A stretch of 64,000 nt of DNA from Micropterix aruncella (GCA_944548615.1 OX155951.1:16851502-16915501), one strand, 5' to 3'; positions 21,071 through 32,679 are shown, counted from the stretch's first letter. Notes: generated from the sequence alone by a model not told the origin. Numbers and translations: made by a program.

Positions 21071-23040
21071 GACGGGTCAGAGACCTATCCTCTGAAAAAC
21101 ACGTAGGTACCTACCTCCTATCATCTGACAAAAAATCGCGCAGCGATGTGTAGGGAACGTAGTGTAATTACCATTCTCATGTATCTTTGATCTATAGTGC
21201 CATAGTGTGTGAAGAAAAATATAAGCAATTCCAAAATGTGTGCACTTTATAGGGGCCCATCGTGCCTATTATGTAGGTATACCTATGTATCAGAAACTCA
21301 CACGTACCTTGTATATTATATCGCTGGCAATATTGTGATATCTTCGAATTATTGATATTTAACTATTCACAGCATAAATGGTAACCAGGTATATCATACA
21401 TAACATACAAATATGCTCTTTCTCAATTAGCTACTTAGAGTTATCGGCGACGAACCAGTATTGCTTTGATTATTAATAACGAATTTTCAAAAGTGTCTCT
21501 CATTAATTTTTAATATTTATGTATTTTATTGCATTACTGAGAAATAAAATAAAAGGAAAAAAACATATGTCCATTTTTTGTACAAATTACAGAAACAGTA
21601 ATTGAAAAAAAACTCGTGTTATTGCGTTAAAAGGTACCCAATTTTCTTTACTAAAAAAATAATAACAGGTAATTAACCCTTGCTCTTTCGACATGTGCAC
21701 AAATGAATATATAACTGTTTCAATTATAATTAATTAAGGACAATCGCAATTATGTGTTTTATTTCTATATGAACATATTTTTACAAAATAACCTACCCAT
21801 CGCAAAAGATAAGCAAGCTAACTCGAATTACAGCGTTATTTCAGTTGACTTCTCATATCGGGCTATGAAAAAATGTAAGCATTGAGCTAACAACTAGTTT
21901 GCGCGTGCTACAAAAATATTCAATTTAAATATCCTACGACCGGTTCGCTAAAAGTGAGCGCAGATGGCCGTTTATTTAATTGGCTTTTAGCGGAGATCGT
22001 TACTGCGATTTGCAAGTTTTTTTTATGGTTACACGTGCCGGCAAGAAACATCGGTTTGATTATGCGTCGCCTTTCGATTCGACAGAACGCGTTGTTTGTT
22101 CGCGGCCTATCGTGGGACTGTGTGTGGCGGCTGGCTCCGGAGGCGAAGCACCGCGGTCGCGTCGCCGGCGCGCGGCCTTTCGCGACGGCGGTGCTTCGCC
22201 TCCACGTGGAGCAGAGCAGCGACCTACGCTGACACGTTCGGTTTTCCGTCCCTCGCGCGGCGCTTCCCGCGCCCCCTTAAAGACCCACAAGCATTCATAA
22301 ACGCACAATAAAGTACATTGATAAATACTTTAAATAAGAAAAATATTACCTAATATTTTTGTGTTTGTTTCGCACATTTATTTATTTTTTGTCTCGAAAT
22401 ACTGCGTGTCCGAGGATTTTTTCTATCATATTTAGCATGACATTGATCGAATCTAATAGTGTTTCTTATTATTTCTACTTTTGAGGAAGATTTCAATAAT
22501 GCATAAATTCCGCACAACATGCATTTCACGGTGATATCAAAATTAATCCACCTTTTTTCATCGCACAAGTAGAAAATTGAAGAAAATTCGCTAAGCATAT
22601 ATTTCAATATGTGAAATAGTCAAATACGATACAAAACAGTGAATCTGACTGCTCACCTTTAAAATCGCAAGTTCGCAGGCGCTGTCCAATCAGATTAATG
22701 TTGGCATAGGTCGACACAATTAGGCGAAATCTCGTCTAGGTAGCGCCGAAAATCGCAGCTATCTCGCCAGCCCTCCCAGCCTCGTCTCTTCGAAAATAGT
22801 CCAACAAACTGAAAAATCACTCTACCGATTTGGTAAAAGCGCCGTGGTAAGGGTCGGTCCGCCACCGTCAACCGTGAGCGACCCAACATGTACTGTTTTA
22901 ATCTCCCGCTCGCTGCCTAGGCTACTATGAAGCGCTGTGCGATGTTTACGCCGCGCGGCGACGGCCCACGAAGCGGCCACGGAAAAAGCCGACGATAGGG
23001 ACGTATTCAATAGCAGATAACGCTATTTGTATTTCATTCT
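21070..23040. other. Kr-h1 upstream intergenic or 5' intron sequence
   Basis: AT-rich 21100-21950, then the GC-rich E-box segment (22030-22280), then AT-rich to 22660. 22680-23000 is moderately GC-rich and could hold an upstream promoter or exon, but no splice-ready ORF is convincing. Confidence 0.4.
22139..22208. promoter_or_regulatory. GC-rich inverted repeat ending in CCTCCACGTGG
   Basis: Arms 22139-22161 (GGAGGCGAAGCACCGCGG...) and 22181-22203 are complementary over 23 bp with one mismatch, and the right arm runs into CACGTG at 22203-22208. It lies 1.4 kb upstream of the Kr-h1 ATG. A further CACGTG is at 22032-22037. Known juvenile-hormone response elements of Kr-h1 contain this E-box. 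The link is inference. Confidence 0.5.
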
Positions 23041-23044
23041 ACAA

Positions 23045-23115
23045 TCCACGCTATAAGGCTAACGGTGCGCACTGAGGTAAAATTCAGTGCGTTTTATATT
23101 CGGAAAATCTGTGAA
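23045..23115. repeat. Partial copy of the GCGCACTGCGGTAAAATTC MITE
   Basis: GGTGCGCACTGAGGTAAAAT followed by TCAGTGCGTTTTATATTCGG matches the left end of 26930-27264. Confidence 0.6.
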
Positions 23116-23119
23116 GTAT

Positions 23120-23395
23120 AGAATTACATTTTATTATTATATATATTTATTATTATTATTATATATATTTTGTATGTAATTATTATTATTATTATTATTG
23201 TGTTTGGTTGGTTCATCGACCCTCGTTTTAAATGTAAAAATGTAAATTGCTTGCCCTGGAACGGGTATATCCCAGTTGGGCAGCACTAGTCAGTGAATGA
23301 AAGAGGAAAGTTTTTGCCATTTGTTTTAATATTATACTTATTGTAAATGGTTAATTTGATAATTCCAATAAAATAAGTAAATAAATAAATAAACA
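23120..23395 (+). mobile_element. LINE 3' end (copy 1)
   Basis: From a (TTA)n tract through TTCATCGACCCTCGTTTTAA, GCTTGCCCTGGAACGGGTAT, CCCAGTTGGGCAGCACTAG and GAAAGAGGAAAGTTTTTGCC to an (AAATAAAT)n tail, this is nearly identical to 31220-31442. No coding part remains. Confidence 0.8.
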
Positions 23396-23512
23396 TGAAA
23401 GCGCGCGCACTACTTCCCAGCCTCAACAGTAGGCCGGTTACAGTGCTGCACCGACCGTCAGTGCGTACGTTCCGTCCTGACCATACGCATTACCGACCGT
23501 CAGTTTTGTAAT

Positions 23513-23812
23513 GGGCTCTCCATCCTTGTGAAACTTCGCGTCGCGGGCTGGGAGGGGATCGTAAACCGCAGGAAATATGCAAATATTTTTTTAAATATTT
23601 ACCAAAAATACCTAATTTTCTAGTTTTATACAAGGAAGTCAGGTTAATTAGACGTAATTGACTATTAAATGGCGTGATTCCCTGGTATAAACTATAAAAT
23701 TAGGAATTTTTAGCAAATAGTTAAAAAAAATGCATATTTCCTGCAGTTTACGATCCCCTCCCAACCCGCGACGCGATGCTTGACAAGCATGATTGATCGT
23801 CTAGAGACCCCC
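23513..23812. mobile_element. Foldback MITE (GGGCTCTC...GAGACCCC family), near full length
   Basis: Left arm: CTTCGCGTCGCGGGCTGGGA, GGGGATCGTAAACCGCAGGA, AATATGC, TTTACCAAAAAT. The right arm repeats these in reverse complement (ATTTCCTGCAGTTTACGATC, CCCGCGACGCGATGCTTGAC). Its end carries AAGCATGATTGATCGTCTAG. About 300 bp with a short spacer. Confidence 0.8.
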
Positions 23813-23821
23813 TAACATTCA

Positions 23822-24746
23822 GTGCTCCCTGGCCAACAAACTGTCATACACGAAATGAACGCGTTTACGAATAGTTTAATTGCTGCTTATTATCTTCGTA
23901 AACGTTCTAGGAACAGAAGACGTAGATATCACGTACACCCAATCGTCGCCCAAAGAGCATTTCAAGGGAAATTCACTACTACTGCGACAAGAGCTTTCAA
24001 TCCCATGTATGGAATTATGCGCTGCGTTGCTTGCTACAAAATTAGTGTTCGAAGTAGCGCAAGTAATGGAGGTTCCAAAAGAGAATTTACACACCTGGAG
24101 CGATGGTTAGCTGGAGAAACTAGTCGGTGGACAACGTTTGTGAGTAATAGAGTTTCAGAGACACTCACCATGCTTGACAGAAGATTGACAAAAAAAAAGA
24201 TTTATATTAAGGAGAGGCCATTTCCAAACGGTATCTAGTGACAATGGCACCAATTTTATTCAATCGATCGAAGTCGCAAGTTCCTGAAGAGATCAGCAAG
24301 TTATTGTCAAATGATGGGATCACGTGGAGTTTCATTCTTCCGCAGCTCCCTAATTTTGGTAGTTTGTGGGAGGCAGGGGTTCGCTCTACTAAGGCGCATC
24401 TCAAAAGGGTGATATGAGACTCTACCTTAACTTTTGAGGAGTTGTCGACTGTGTTGACACAAATTAAAGCTTGTTTAAATTCGCGTTCTCTGTCATATTT
24501 GAGCAGCAGCCCTGACGATCCATTGCGGCTGACACCAAGACATTTCCTGATAGGAGAGCCACTAATTACTCCACCAGACGAAAATTATGATAATCAAAAT
24601 GTTACGAGCTTACAAAGGTGGAAAATGACTCAAAAAAATGTCTATGATTTTTAGAAAAAATGGTTGGATGAATATTTAGTGACTCTCAATCAAAGATATA
24701 GTTGGGCATTAAAAAGAGTTGAGCCTGAAATTAACGTTGTTAAAAA
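23822..24746 (+). pseudogene. BEL/Pao retrotransposon pol remnant (RNase H region to integrase end)
   Basis: Frames in order give LSIPCMELCAALLATKLVFE and HTWSDG (RNase H region typical of BEL/Pao), GETSRWTTFVSNRVSE, then after a deletion SDNGTNF and NFGSLWEAGVRSTKAHLKRV (integrase core). Then LTFEELSTVLTQIKACLNSR, DDPLRLTPRHFLIGEPL and the W.DEYL..L..R post-integrase domain. At least three frameshifts or stops occur and the integrase N-terminal half is missing. No LTRs are recognised. The remnant ends at the hairpin that starts at 24748. Confidence 0.88.
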
Positions 24747-24747
24747 A

Positions 24748-24800
24748 TCCCTATGTATTATGCACAACGCATAATCCGCGTTGTGCATAATACATAGGGA
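24748..24800. repeat. Perfect 23-bp hairpin at the end of the BEL/Pao remnant
   Basis: TCCCTATGTATTATGCACAA-CGC (24748-24770) is exactly complementary to 24778-24800, with a 7-base loop (ATAATCC). Such a long perfect palindrome implies recent formation. Confidence 0.9.
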
Positions 24801-25505
24801 AAATGTGATTGAAATTACTTGATGGTTCGATAGCATTAGTGTGGGTTTTCTTCAACGCGTCCGCGGCGACATTTATCATTATGTTATAAATATCTTATTA
24901 TAATAATATTACTCTTATATTACAATTATATTATCAAACCACTAGACTACTGACTCGACACAGGCCTAGTGAGTGAGACAGTAAAATCCACATGGGCCTG
25001 TACTTTTTCTTACTCATCAGTTAAGCACTCTTTTTTAATCCACTACTAGTTTTACTCAGTAGTTTGTGCTTAATTAATTACTAATTATGTATGTTATGGA
25101 TTAATAAAAAATAAAAATAATATATAAATTAATAGCGATGAAACGCCTCACTAGTGGAAACGCCGCCCCTTGCGCCGCGCGCGCCGCCCACCCCGCGGCC
25201 CGCCTGAAAAGGCGGCGGTCGCACGAGAGGACAGACGGCCTCCGCCGCACGTGGAGGCGAAGCACCGCGGTCGCGAAAACACCACGCGCTGCACTCCAAA
25301 AGGCACCGCACGGACAATAGTATGGGGACAAAAGGGGCTGTTCACGCGGTGCAATATCCTACTTATATTCGCAGAGAACCAGCATTTCTTAAGTTTTGAT
25401 GTTTATCAGGATCATTGATCCCAGGTATTTACCTGGTATCACAAAATGAAGTTGACGCAAATGAGCGGGTCATGTTGGGTATAACACTGCCTGCGCTCAG
25501 TGTAC
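24801..25505. other. Intergenic with a short CpG island
   Basis: AT-rich, except the GC-rich stretch 25138-25320 described separately. No supported gene; the several overlapping ORFs there are a product of GC content. Confidence 0.5.
25230..25277. promoter_or_regulatory. Second copy of the GCACGTGGAGGCGAAGCACC motif
   Basis: GCACGTGGAGGCGAAGCACC then GCGGTCGCG repeats the left-arm motif of 22139-22161 with the E-box (25248-25253) attached. It is 4.4 kb upstream of Kr-h1, in a short CpG-rich island (25138-25320). Confidence 0.45.
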
Positions 25506-26175
25506 TTTTTTCCCAATGGATCGCTCCATGGCGAAACTAGGCAGTTCTAATGGATAGCTCCATGGGGAAACTAGGTAGCCGTTTTACAAAATGCGGGTAT
25601 CCTCGGCCAGTCAGGTGACTGGCTCCGTGAAGATTGGCTTGATCTGGAAGGACCCCTGTGATCTCTACCTGCGGTCGTACGCTGTAGTCGTAGATAGTTG
25701 GGATTGGAAGTGCGGATCCGTGGGAGCACCTAAGGCGAACTGGGCGGTTTGCGCTCTGGGCCAGCCAATCGTTCGCGCAATTCGGCAAATAATCCGGGGA
25801 GTCTGGAGACGTACGTTTCCAGGAAACGGGGAGTAGCTGTTATTGACCTAGCGTTATCCATCCTTAGAAAATATCCATTGGCAACCCGATCCCTGGTGGT
25901 TTGATCTGGGCGCCACGGATCCGCGACAAATTTGATCTATGAATTACCGCTTACGTCAGGTAGAGGTCGCGCAGGAGATCTCGAATAGGTGACCAGACTG
26001 GAGGATGGAGAAATTCGTCGAAATCTGGATCGTCCAAAGGTGCCGGTCTCTTACGGGCTGATGGAATAGTTTGACTGTGGATTGTGCCTGTCCAAAGTGT
26101 ATGCGTTCATTCCACGGGAGAAATAATGGCAACAGTCGTTATAACTCCCTGGGGCGACGGGTTCGCCCGCAGCAA
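25506..26175 (-). repeat. Family A repeat, uninterrupted copy
   Basis: The reverse complement aligns end to end with 11312-11685 plus 13058-13345. Near 25506-25575 a short internal repeat GATCGCTCCATGG / GATAGCTCCATGG occurs twice. A small fragment of the same family lies at 44337-44400. No ORF recognised. Confidence 0.7.
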
Positions 26176-26929
26176 TTGTAACCACTCAATTGCACTTGCC
26201 TGTGTTAAGGGGCTTAATCTCTCCATGCAGTTGGTTTTGTGACTCATAAGAATCATGTTTCAGCTCACGTCCGGAAGCCCCCCGTCATAACTATAACAGT
26301 AACACTAACCCTGTCGTTCATAAATGTACGAAATGTACTCAGCAAAATAAAACATTTTTTTATCGCATCGACCTCTGGCATTATGTACCTAAATAGAAAC
26401 ATATTTTTTTATTATATTTCTGCTAAAACGACGCTGACATTTTAATTAAAGATACACAAGTCTGCTTTTAGGAAAATTTATCCTTCTATTTATCGTCTAC
26501 ACGTGTGTAAACCCATTTTGAACAGCTAAAATTAAATAATACCTATTCGTACAAAATTATTTCTAGAACTAAACAAAACAAATCTCTAAATTCAGTCGAA
26601 ACGAGGGCATGACGGTTTTATGATAACGAAAACATGTGGCTAAATATATTATTATACCTACATATATTTTGAAAATTCGTTATTCTTCAAATACGTCTTC
26701 CTCCGTTCATTACACTTGACGCCATGCACTTACCTGTCATTGTTCGCATGACAAATAAAGCGCATAATAATACAATAAAATTAATTCCTTCGCTTGAAAA
26801 TAAAGAGCGTGAATAGCCAGAGAGCTCACTGTATAGGTGTTGACATCTTTAATAGTGTATATGTAATGTTTACTGATTTACGGATGGCATTTACGGTTTT
26901 ATGATTTTCAGATGGCAACATATTATTAC
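26176..26929. other. Intergenic, no gene recognised
   Basis: AT-rich. Contains one CACGTG at about 26501 (CTACACGTGTG). Nothing else recognised. Confidence 0.5.
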
Positions 26930-27264
26930 GCCGACCGCGCACTGCGGTAAAATTCCGCGCGTTTTATTTTCGAAAATTTGTGAACCATTGAACCATTAGG
27001 AAAAAAAACGGTAAGGATTAAATTTTATGGATTACTGCAGATTGGCTGCGGTGCGTCACCGAACGGATTTTTTTACACTATAGAGTTACATGGAACCCCG
27101 CTCACTGCAGAAATTATCCCCCAGTTCGTCGGCAGAGATTTGCGTAGACAACGAATGACTAATAAGTCCGAAAATTCCACCGCAGTGCGCGGTCAAAAAG
27201 CGTTTTTTTCTGTTCGGTGTAAAAAAAACTTACCACAACGCACCGCACCGTAGTGCCCGCCTGA
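26930..27264. mobile_element. Foldback MITE (GCCGACCGCGCACTGCGG family)
   Basis: Left GCCGACCGCGCACTGCGGTA with AAAATTCC pairs with right GGAAA-type ATTCCACCGCAGTGCGCGGTC. An outer ACCGCACCGTAGTGCCCGCC follows. Related pieces are at 23045-23115 and 59395-59485. Confidence 0.65.
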
Positions 27265-28617
27265 CCTTATTATTAACATCTGAATTTGGATGATTCATTT
27301 TGATTACATTTTTCAAAAATCATAACGGTAGAGATTTTTACTGCAAAAAACCTAATTTAAAAGAAATAAATACATAGATATACGGTATAACTATTCATAA
27401 TATTATTGACAATAATAAATTATTACCAGGAAATAAAATATATCTTAAATTATATTACTTTTATTAGGTAAAATACTTTTCATTTCTAAATAATTTAATC
27501 CCATCTCTTATAGGTTGGAAAATTCCTAATAATCTTACCTAGGACCTATTCGTAATTGAATATATCTTTAAATTTTTCGTTAAAAAAGCAACTCTAATAA
27601 ATATTAAAATAATACGGTCCGATACGACTCGGACTAACTTTTCCATAGCTGCGTGGGGTATAGTGGGGAAAATTAAAAAACCCCGCGAAATAGTGATACT
27701 GTCAAACTACCCGATCCGCATTCGTAAATTAAAATTAAAATACCTACTCAAAGCCTTGATCTGCTGATAGTACGGATTTTTTTTTCTAAAAGCTTTTCCA
27801 TAAATAAATATTCCAGATTTGGTCCCAGAATCATACAAGGGAATTTATTTGTACAAAATTTCACTAAAACATTTGAAATAGTTTTGGAGTAAATACAAAA
27901 AATCTGAATTTTAGACCTTTTGAATTGAAGCCTGAGTTTTGGTAACTGATATTTTTGGTTAAATGGAATATATAAAAACAGGTTCAAGGACTATAAATAT
28001 GGCGTATGTCTCGGTACGACATATTCGTGCTAAATGGGTTCAGTAGCTCAAGCTCCAGGCCGTGTAACAGGTATATAAACGATAGTTTTGTACGCAAGCC
28101 CTCTTATTTTAAGCTTCAAAGCAAAAATAAAAAATCATCTGACAGACTAATTTTAGCTTCAAAGCAAAAATAAAAAATCATCTGACGATATTAGTGCCAT
28201 AAATCGGTATATCTAATTAGATGAGATGAAATTTCAGCGAAATCGGGCCAGTAGTTTTTGCTCTTAGCCTCGGTTACAAGCATACTAACCGACATACATT
28301 TTTTTAGCCACTTTCTTGGGTTAGTGTATATTTAGTCGATAAAAACGTCAATTTAGGGTTCAAGCATTATGTGCAGATATTCATAAGAAAACTACTAACT
28401 CGATTTTCTAAATATGTTCCTAATATTTGTACGCGTATACAAATATTATAAGTATGTCATTGTTTCCTAATTTTTACTGCAATTATGTTTCAATGTTCAA
28501 AATACTTATGTGTAAAAAACCAGTAACTTGACCAGTGTTCCAGTTTTTGGAAGAGTAGGTACGTGGTGATTATTGTAAAGATTATCAATGAATGAAACAC
28601 CTTGACTTACTCTAGAC
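27265..28617. other. Intergenic with decayed repeats
   Basis: AT-rich. 28225-28300 contains GAAATTTCAGCGAAATCGGG and CAGTAGTTTTTGCTC, phrases common in insect Helitron-type repeats. A 36-bp direct duplication is at 28107-28187. No gene. Confidence 0.5.
28107..28187. repeat. 36-bp direct duplication
   Basis: AGCTTCAAAGCAAAAATAAA followed by AAATCATCTGAC occurs twice, separated by AGACTAATTTT. Confidence 0.85.
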
Positions 28618-29093
28618 CAATAATTTTTTAACCATTGGGTCGTGACCCCCTAGGGCGTCGCCAAGAGAACTGACACGAGAGAGGAGGGTAGCAGGCTATC
28701 TAAAAAAATCGAAAATATTCGGTGCCAGATTAACCCATTTAGAGACCCCCTTTGCACTCTTCAGGACCTCTTTGGGCTGTCAAACATTCTAACGACTATG
28801 GGGGCCCTAAGCTATAGCTTGTGTAGCTTATACGTAGGTAAATCATGCACTGAAAATATTACATTTGTAATGCCAGCATTTACAGCTTCAGAGGAGCAAC
28901 ACATACAAAACCTCATGATGATCTAGAATGGAAACAAGGAGGTAAAACTCCAAAAGTGAAAATTAATGTGGCTTTTGCCATTGATTTTACAAATACTTTA
29001 TTTATTGGATGCTTGCACTTACAGCCGTGGAAGAGAAAACAGTTTTTTTTACCAAAAAACGGGTCGCGATCAAAAACAGGTTGAAAAACACTG
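28618..29093. mobile_element. Non-autonomous hAT-like element
   Basis: The left end CAATAATTTTTTAACCATTG then GGTCGTGACCC matches the right end (reverse complement CAGTGTTTTTCAACCTG ... GATCGCGACCC). The paired AACC...GGGTCGCGACCC termini are characteristic of hAT elements. Flanks TCTAGAC and TCTAAAC may be a decayed target duplication. No transposase. Confidence 0.7.
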
Positions 29094-29829
29094 AGTCTAA
29101 ACAAGAAGTAGGATGTCATTTTGGACGTATTTCTCTACGTAGCATGAGAAAGTAGAAAAAAAATTACTCTTCGCTGGCGTAATTTTTACGAAGGTCAGTT
29201 TACTGACCGAAATGTGCTTTATTGACACACGTTTTGGGTATGTAGGTTCCCCCTTTTATTAAACGGCAAATTATTCCGGTCGCCATTTTGTTCTTAGACG
29301 TCATGATGACGTCACGCCCAGAAGGATTTTGGGAATTGATAGGTGTCTATGGGTGTAATAAGACCAAAATAGCGGCGGATTTGGCTTGTTCTTAAAATGC
29401 CTCTTTCTTCAGTAAGTATCCAGCTCTTGGACTCGAACGGTTGTACCTACGTGGGCGTAGGCATGTGCATCGGATGCAATCGGTCGGGTATATTATATGT
29501 ATAGAGGCAGGGTCGGGCGCCACGGACGCGGTCATCGTCCGGGCGTTCGCGACCGCGGTGCTGCGCCTCAAGCGGCGCGTGTGCCCGCTGCGGGTCGCCC
29601 GCTCCGCGCTTGTCGCTTTCCCCGCCACGTTTAACCTTCCTCAACACGGCCGAACATAACCTAACCTCCGCTGTAACCTGCACGCGCCCTCCGCCGAACA
29701 CCGCCGCCGCCGCCCCGACGCCCCGCACCAGTCCCACGAGCCTGCACCGGTGTTGCCATATGTTCCAACAGACTAACTTTTCCACACATACGACATTGCT
29801 TTACTTACTTACTTATGCTCTTCTTCCTT
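29094..29829. other. Intergenic with CpG-rich segment
   Basis: 29100-29400 has TGACGTCA at 29306 (CRE-like). 29510-29720 is CpG-rich with no intact gene; overlapping ORFs there lack domains. Confidence 0.45.
29544..29572. repeat. Third, diverged copy of the GC-rich motif
   Basis: CGCGACCGCGGTGCTGCGCC then TCAAGCG matches the motif at 22139 and 25251 but has lost the CACGTG core. It sits in another CpG-rich island (29510-29720), with no gene recognised. Confidence 0.45.
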
Positions 29830-30180
29830 GGGTGCCGTGATCATGGCTACAATTCTCACCTCCCTGGCCAGGCACATATCCAGACTTAAGTTTCGGGGGA
29901 GGATATTCATTGATTTCGGTGGGGGACATTTATTGAAACAACGCGTGCGGCACCCACCAAACTTGAATTTGCCCGTACAATGTAACAAAAATACACCGGA
30001 TTTCCGGGGGTTAAATCCCAACTATCCCTGGCACTAGATACTCAAGTCGCAGATTCTCCCTGGTTCTCATTTTTTTCTCGAGTTTACTTTTTACACAAAA
30101 AAATCGGGGGGGGGGGGCGCGTCTCTTGTGCCCCCCCCCCCCAGGATACGTCCTTGTCCCTGGCCTAGAAGGCCGCACCT
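29830..30180. repeat. Interspersed repeat copy with long G and C runs
   Basis: Segments around ATATCCAGACTTAAGTTTCG, CACCCACCAAACTTGAATTT, and the G-run/C-run hairpin at 30108-30143 correspond in reverse complement to 45605-45905. The 13-G and 14-C runs could pair. Confidence 0.65.
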
Positions 30181-30489
30181 GCTGGGGAATTCCGAAGAGG
30201 CGATACGATACATCAACGCGATACGACATTGAATTCGACCGCGGTTTTTTTCAGGAACCAGAAAAAGAGCGATCTATCGTCATCGGCCAGACGGCATCTC
30301 ACATGCTGTCCTCTGTCCTTATCTTATTTCTGACTATTTAAGGACGCTTACAGAGAACCGTAAACATCGTGGAGTGACGACAATCGTATATCGTAACAGA
30401 ATTGCGTCCCTGGGATGTTAGAATCGCAATCATAGTGTGACTAGGCAAAACAGCGTGGTGCATTTTCTTTGCCTTCCCCACCACTCTTA

Positions 30490-30752
30490 AGGGCTCTCTA
30501 GACGATCAAGCATGCTTGTCAAGCTTCACGTCGCGGGCTGGGAGGGGATCGTAAACCGAAGGAAATATGCTTTTTTTTATATTTACCAAAAATGCCTAAT
30601 TTTTCAAAATACCAGTGAGTCACGTCATTCATCAATTAATTACGTCTAATCAAAGTGGCTACCTGGTATAAAACTACAAAATTAGGCATTTTTAGTAAAC
30701 ATAAAAAAATATGTGCATATTTCCTGCGGTTTACGATCTCCTCCCAGCCCGC
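30490..30752. mobile_element. Foldback MITE of the same family
   Basis: Begins GGGCTCTCTAGACGATCAAG and CATGCTTGTCAAGC, then TCGCGGGCTGGGAGGGGATC. The right arm ends at CTCCTCCCAGCCCGC, lacking the outer TIR found on the left. It is therefore truncated on the right. Confidence 0.75.
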
Positions 30753-30799
30753 ATTTTTTTTTCTGTAATCTTAATATATTAGGCGTGATATTATTACGA

Positions 30800-31442
30800 A
30801 AATGGGACAGATCGAAAGGGCATTGCTCTTTACTCGCGGGAAATTCTGCATGTCAAACGCATTGATCTAGGCCAGAAATTTAAGCACTAAAACAAGCTTT
30901 AAATCAATAACCCTTACTGAGCTATTGATTACAATACTCTTTCATGCTACAAGACTTTACAATAAATTAAGCAGTGACATAAAAACCAGCCCCAATTGTC
31001 ATTTGTTTAAAAGCAAAATAAATAAATGGCTGTTGCAAGAAGAGCGTTTATTTATCCATGCCATGATCGATGTAGTAGAATAAGTTGAAGCTGACTTAAC
31101 ATATATTGTGTATATATGTATGTATGTGTGTATATGTGTATTCTAATGTATTTAGTATTTCTATTTCCTATATAATATTGTAATTTTTATGAAATTTTTA
31201 TTATTATATATATTTATTATTAATATATATATTTTTTTAATTATTATTATTTTTATTGTGTTTGGTTGATTCATCGACCCTCGTTTTAAATGTAATTATA
31301 TAAATTGCTTGCCCTGGAACGGGTATATCCCAGTTGGGCAGCACTAGCCAGTGAATGAAAGAGGAAAGTTTTTGCCATTTGTTTTAATATTACACTTATT
31401 GTAAATGGTTATTTTGATAATTCCAATAAATAAATAAATACA
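30800..31442 (+). mobile_element. LINE 3' end (copy 2) with RT C-terminus
   Basis: A frame at about 30930-31072 reads ILFHATRLYNKLSSDIKTS, then HLFKSKINKWLLQEERLF, then HAMIDVVE and a stop. This is the LYN.LP.d.K....FK.K...WL pattern that ends many LINE RT proteins. The 3'UTR is nearly identical to 23120-23395 and ends in (AAAT)n. Upstream frames are decayed. Confidence 0.82.
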
Positions 31443-32398
31443 ATGAAAAAATATTAAAAGGTTATTCTTCCGGATATTTAAAACATAAAAAAATAAAATT
31501 CAATTGATTAATTTCATAAAATATGTTTTAACACGTACTGTATCTCCGATCGCACTGGTGCACCACATTCGCCTGACTTATGGCTATAATGTGTTTGAAA
31601 AAAAACTATCCTATTTGTCTGGGCAGCATTAGGATTAATATGGCTTTGTATTATTATTGCCCGTAGCGCGCCGGAATCATAGAAGATTCAACCGCGCCCT
31701 TCTATAGCCAATTTAGAACTGAGGATCCCGTTTCTTAGTCAGCATCCCATTTCTAGCCGCCCCTGAGAAGCCATAGGTGCCATTTCCTAAGACGTTTTAC
31801 TGTGATTTAATCCACTATCATCACCTATCAAGCTACTAAGGGGAGCTCCTCTGTAACATTTAACATAGGTGTGAGCTTTTCCTCCTAGAACTTCTCGGTG
31901 GCTGTCTCTGTGTAGTCCTTTCTTCATGATTGATGATCGCGATCACCGGTCGATAATTAAATTGCTGTCATCGGCTTCGGTCGTTGCCAAGTTTTCGTAA
32001 ACGGCTTCCTTTTTTCTCTAGAGGTAGATCAGCTCTCCGTGTACTACGACGATACGTCGTTCTCGGTGTACCTTCTCAATGGGAATCGGACGTCTCCCTT
32101 TCGGGTGCTGTCAACGATCTTACTTCATGGTTTTCTGCAAATGAACTCATTGACAAATAAAGGATGCAATTTTGAATCTAATTTGTAATGGTGAGCTAAT
32201 TTTGACAGTGTTTAGCTCTAATTCTCTCGGGTAGTATTAGGGTAGCAATACTCCAGTTTCCGGACTATAGGAATAATCTCGGGAATAGTCACATTGATAC
32301 ACCGTGCGACAAGCTTAGTCGTGCATGCTTTACACTATGGCGCCTCGCGTCAACAATTACCTCTGAAACACTATGACAATGTTATTTTGGACATGTCA
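31443..32398. other. Intergenic, decayed repeats
   Basis: Nothing certain. 31990-32170 has a fragmentary frame (GAVNDLTSWFSANELI-like, from GGTGCTGTCAACGATCTTAC) that suggests an RT remnant, but it is too short to assign. Confidence 0.4.
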
Positions 32399-32670
32399 TT
32401 AACCCTTCAGGCCCCTTGGCCCCTCAGCCGATTGACAAGTTGATGTCCCAAAAAATTTTAGTAAATATTAGTAAAAAAATTGAATTATGACACTATCTCA
32501 CCTAAACATTAATTACTGCCAAACCACTGTATCCATAAATAAAATAAAACATATAAACATAATAAAACAAAATAAAATAAAACAAATGAAATTAAAATAA
32601 AATTAAAACGGGGCCGTCACGCTAAATCGTGTTTTGGCCGATATCGGCCTATCGGGGCTCTAAGGGTTAA
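32399..32670. mobile_element. piggyBac-like MITE, copy 1
   Basis: Starts TTAACCCTTCAGG and ends CTAAGGGTTAA. TTAA target duplications with CCCT-type ends fit the piggyBac superfamily. 272 bp including both TTAA. It includes GTTTTGGCCGATATCGGCC. Copy 2 at 47905-48174 is inverted. Confidence 0.8.
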
Positions 32671-32679
32671 TATAGAAAT

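Noticed and set aside
20711..21106. Arg-rich ORFs upstream of Kr-h1 as a basic peptide gene
   Set aside because: CpG-island composition gives Arg/Ala/Pro in all frames; none begins with a supported context.
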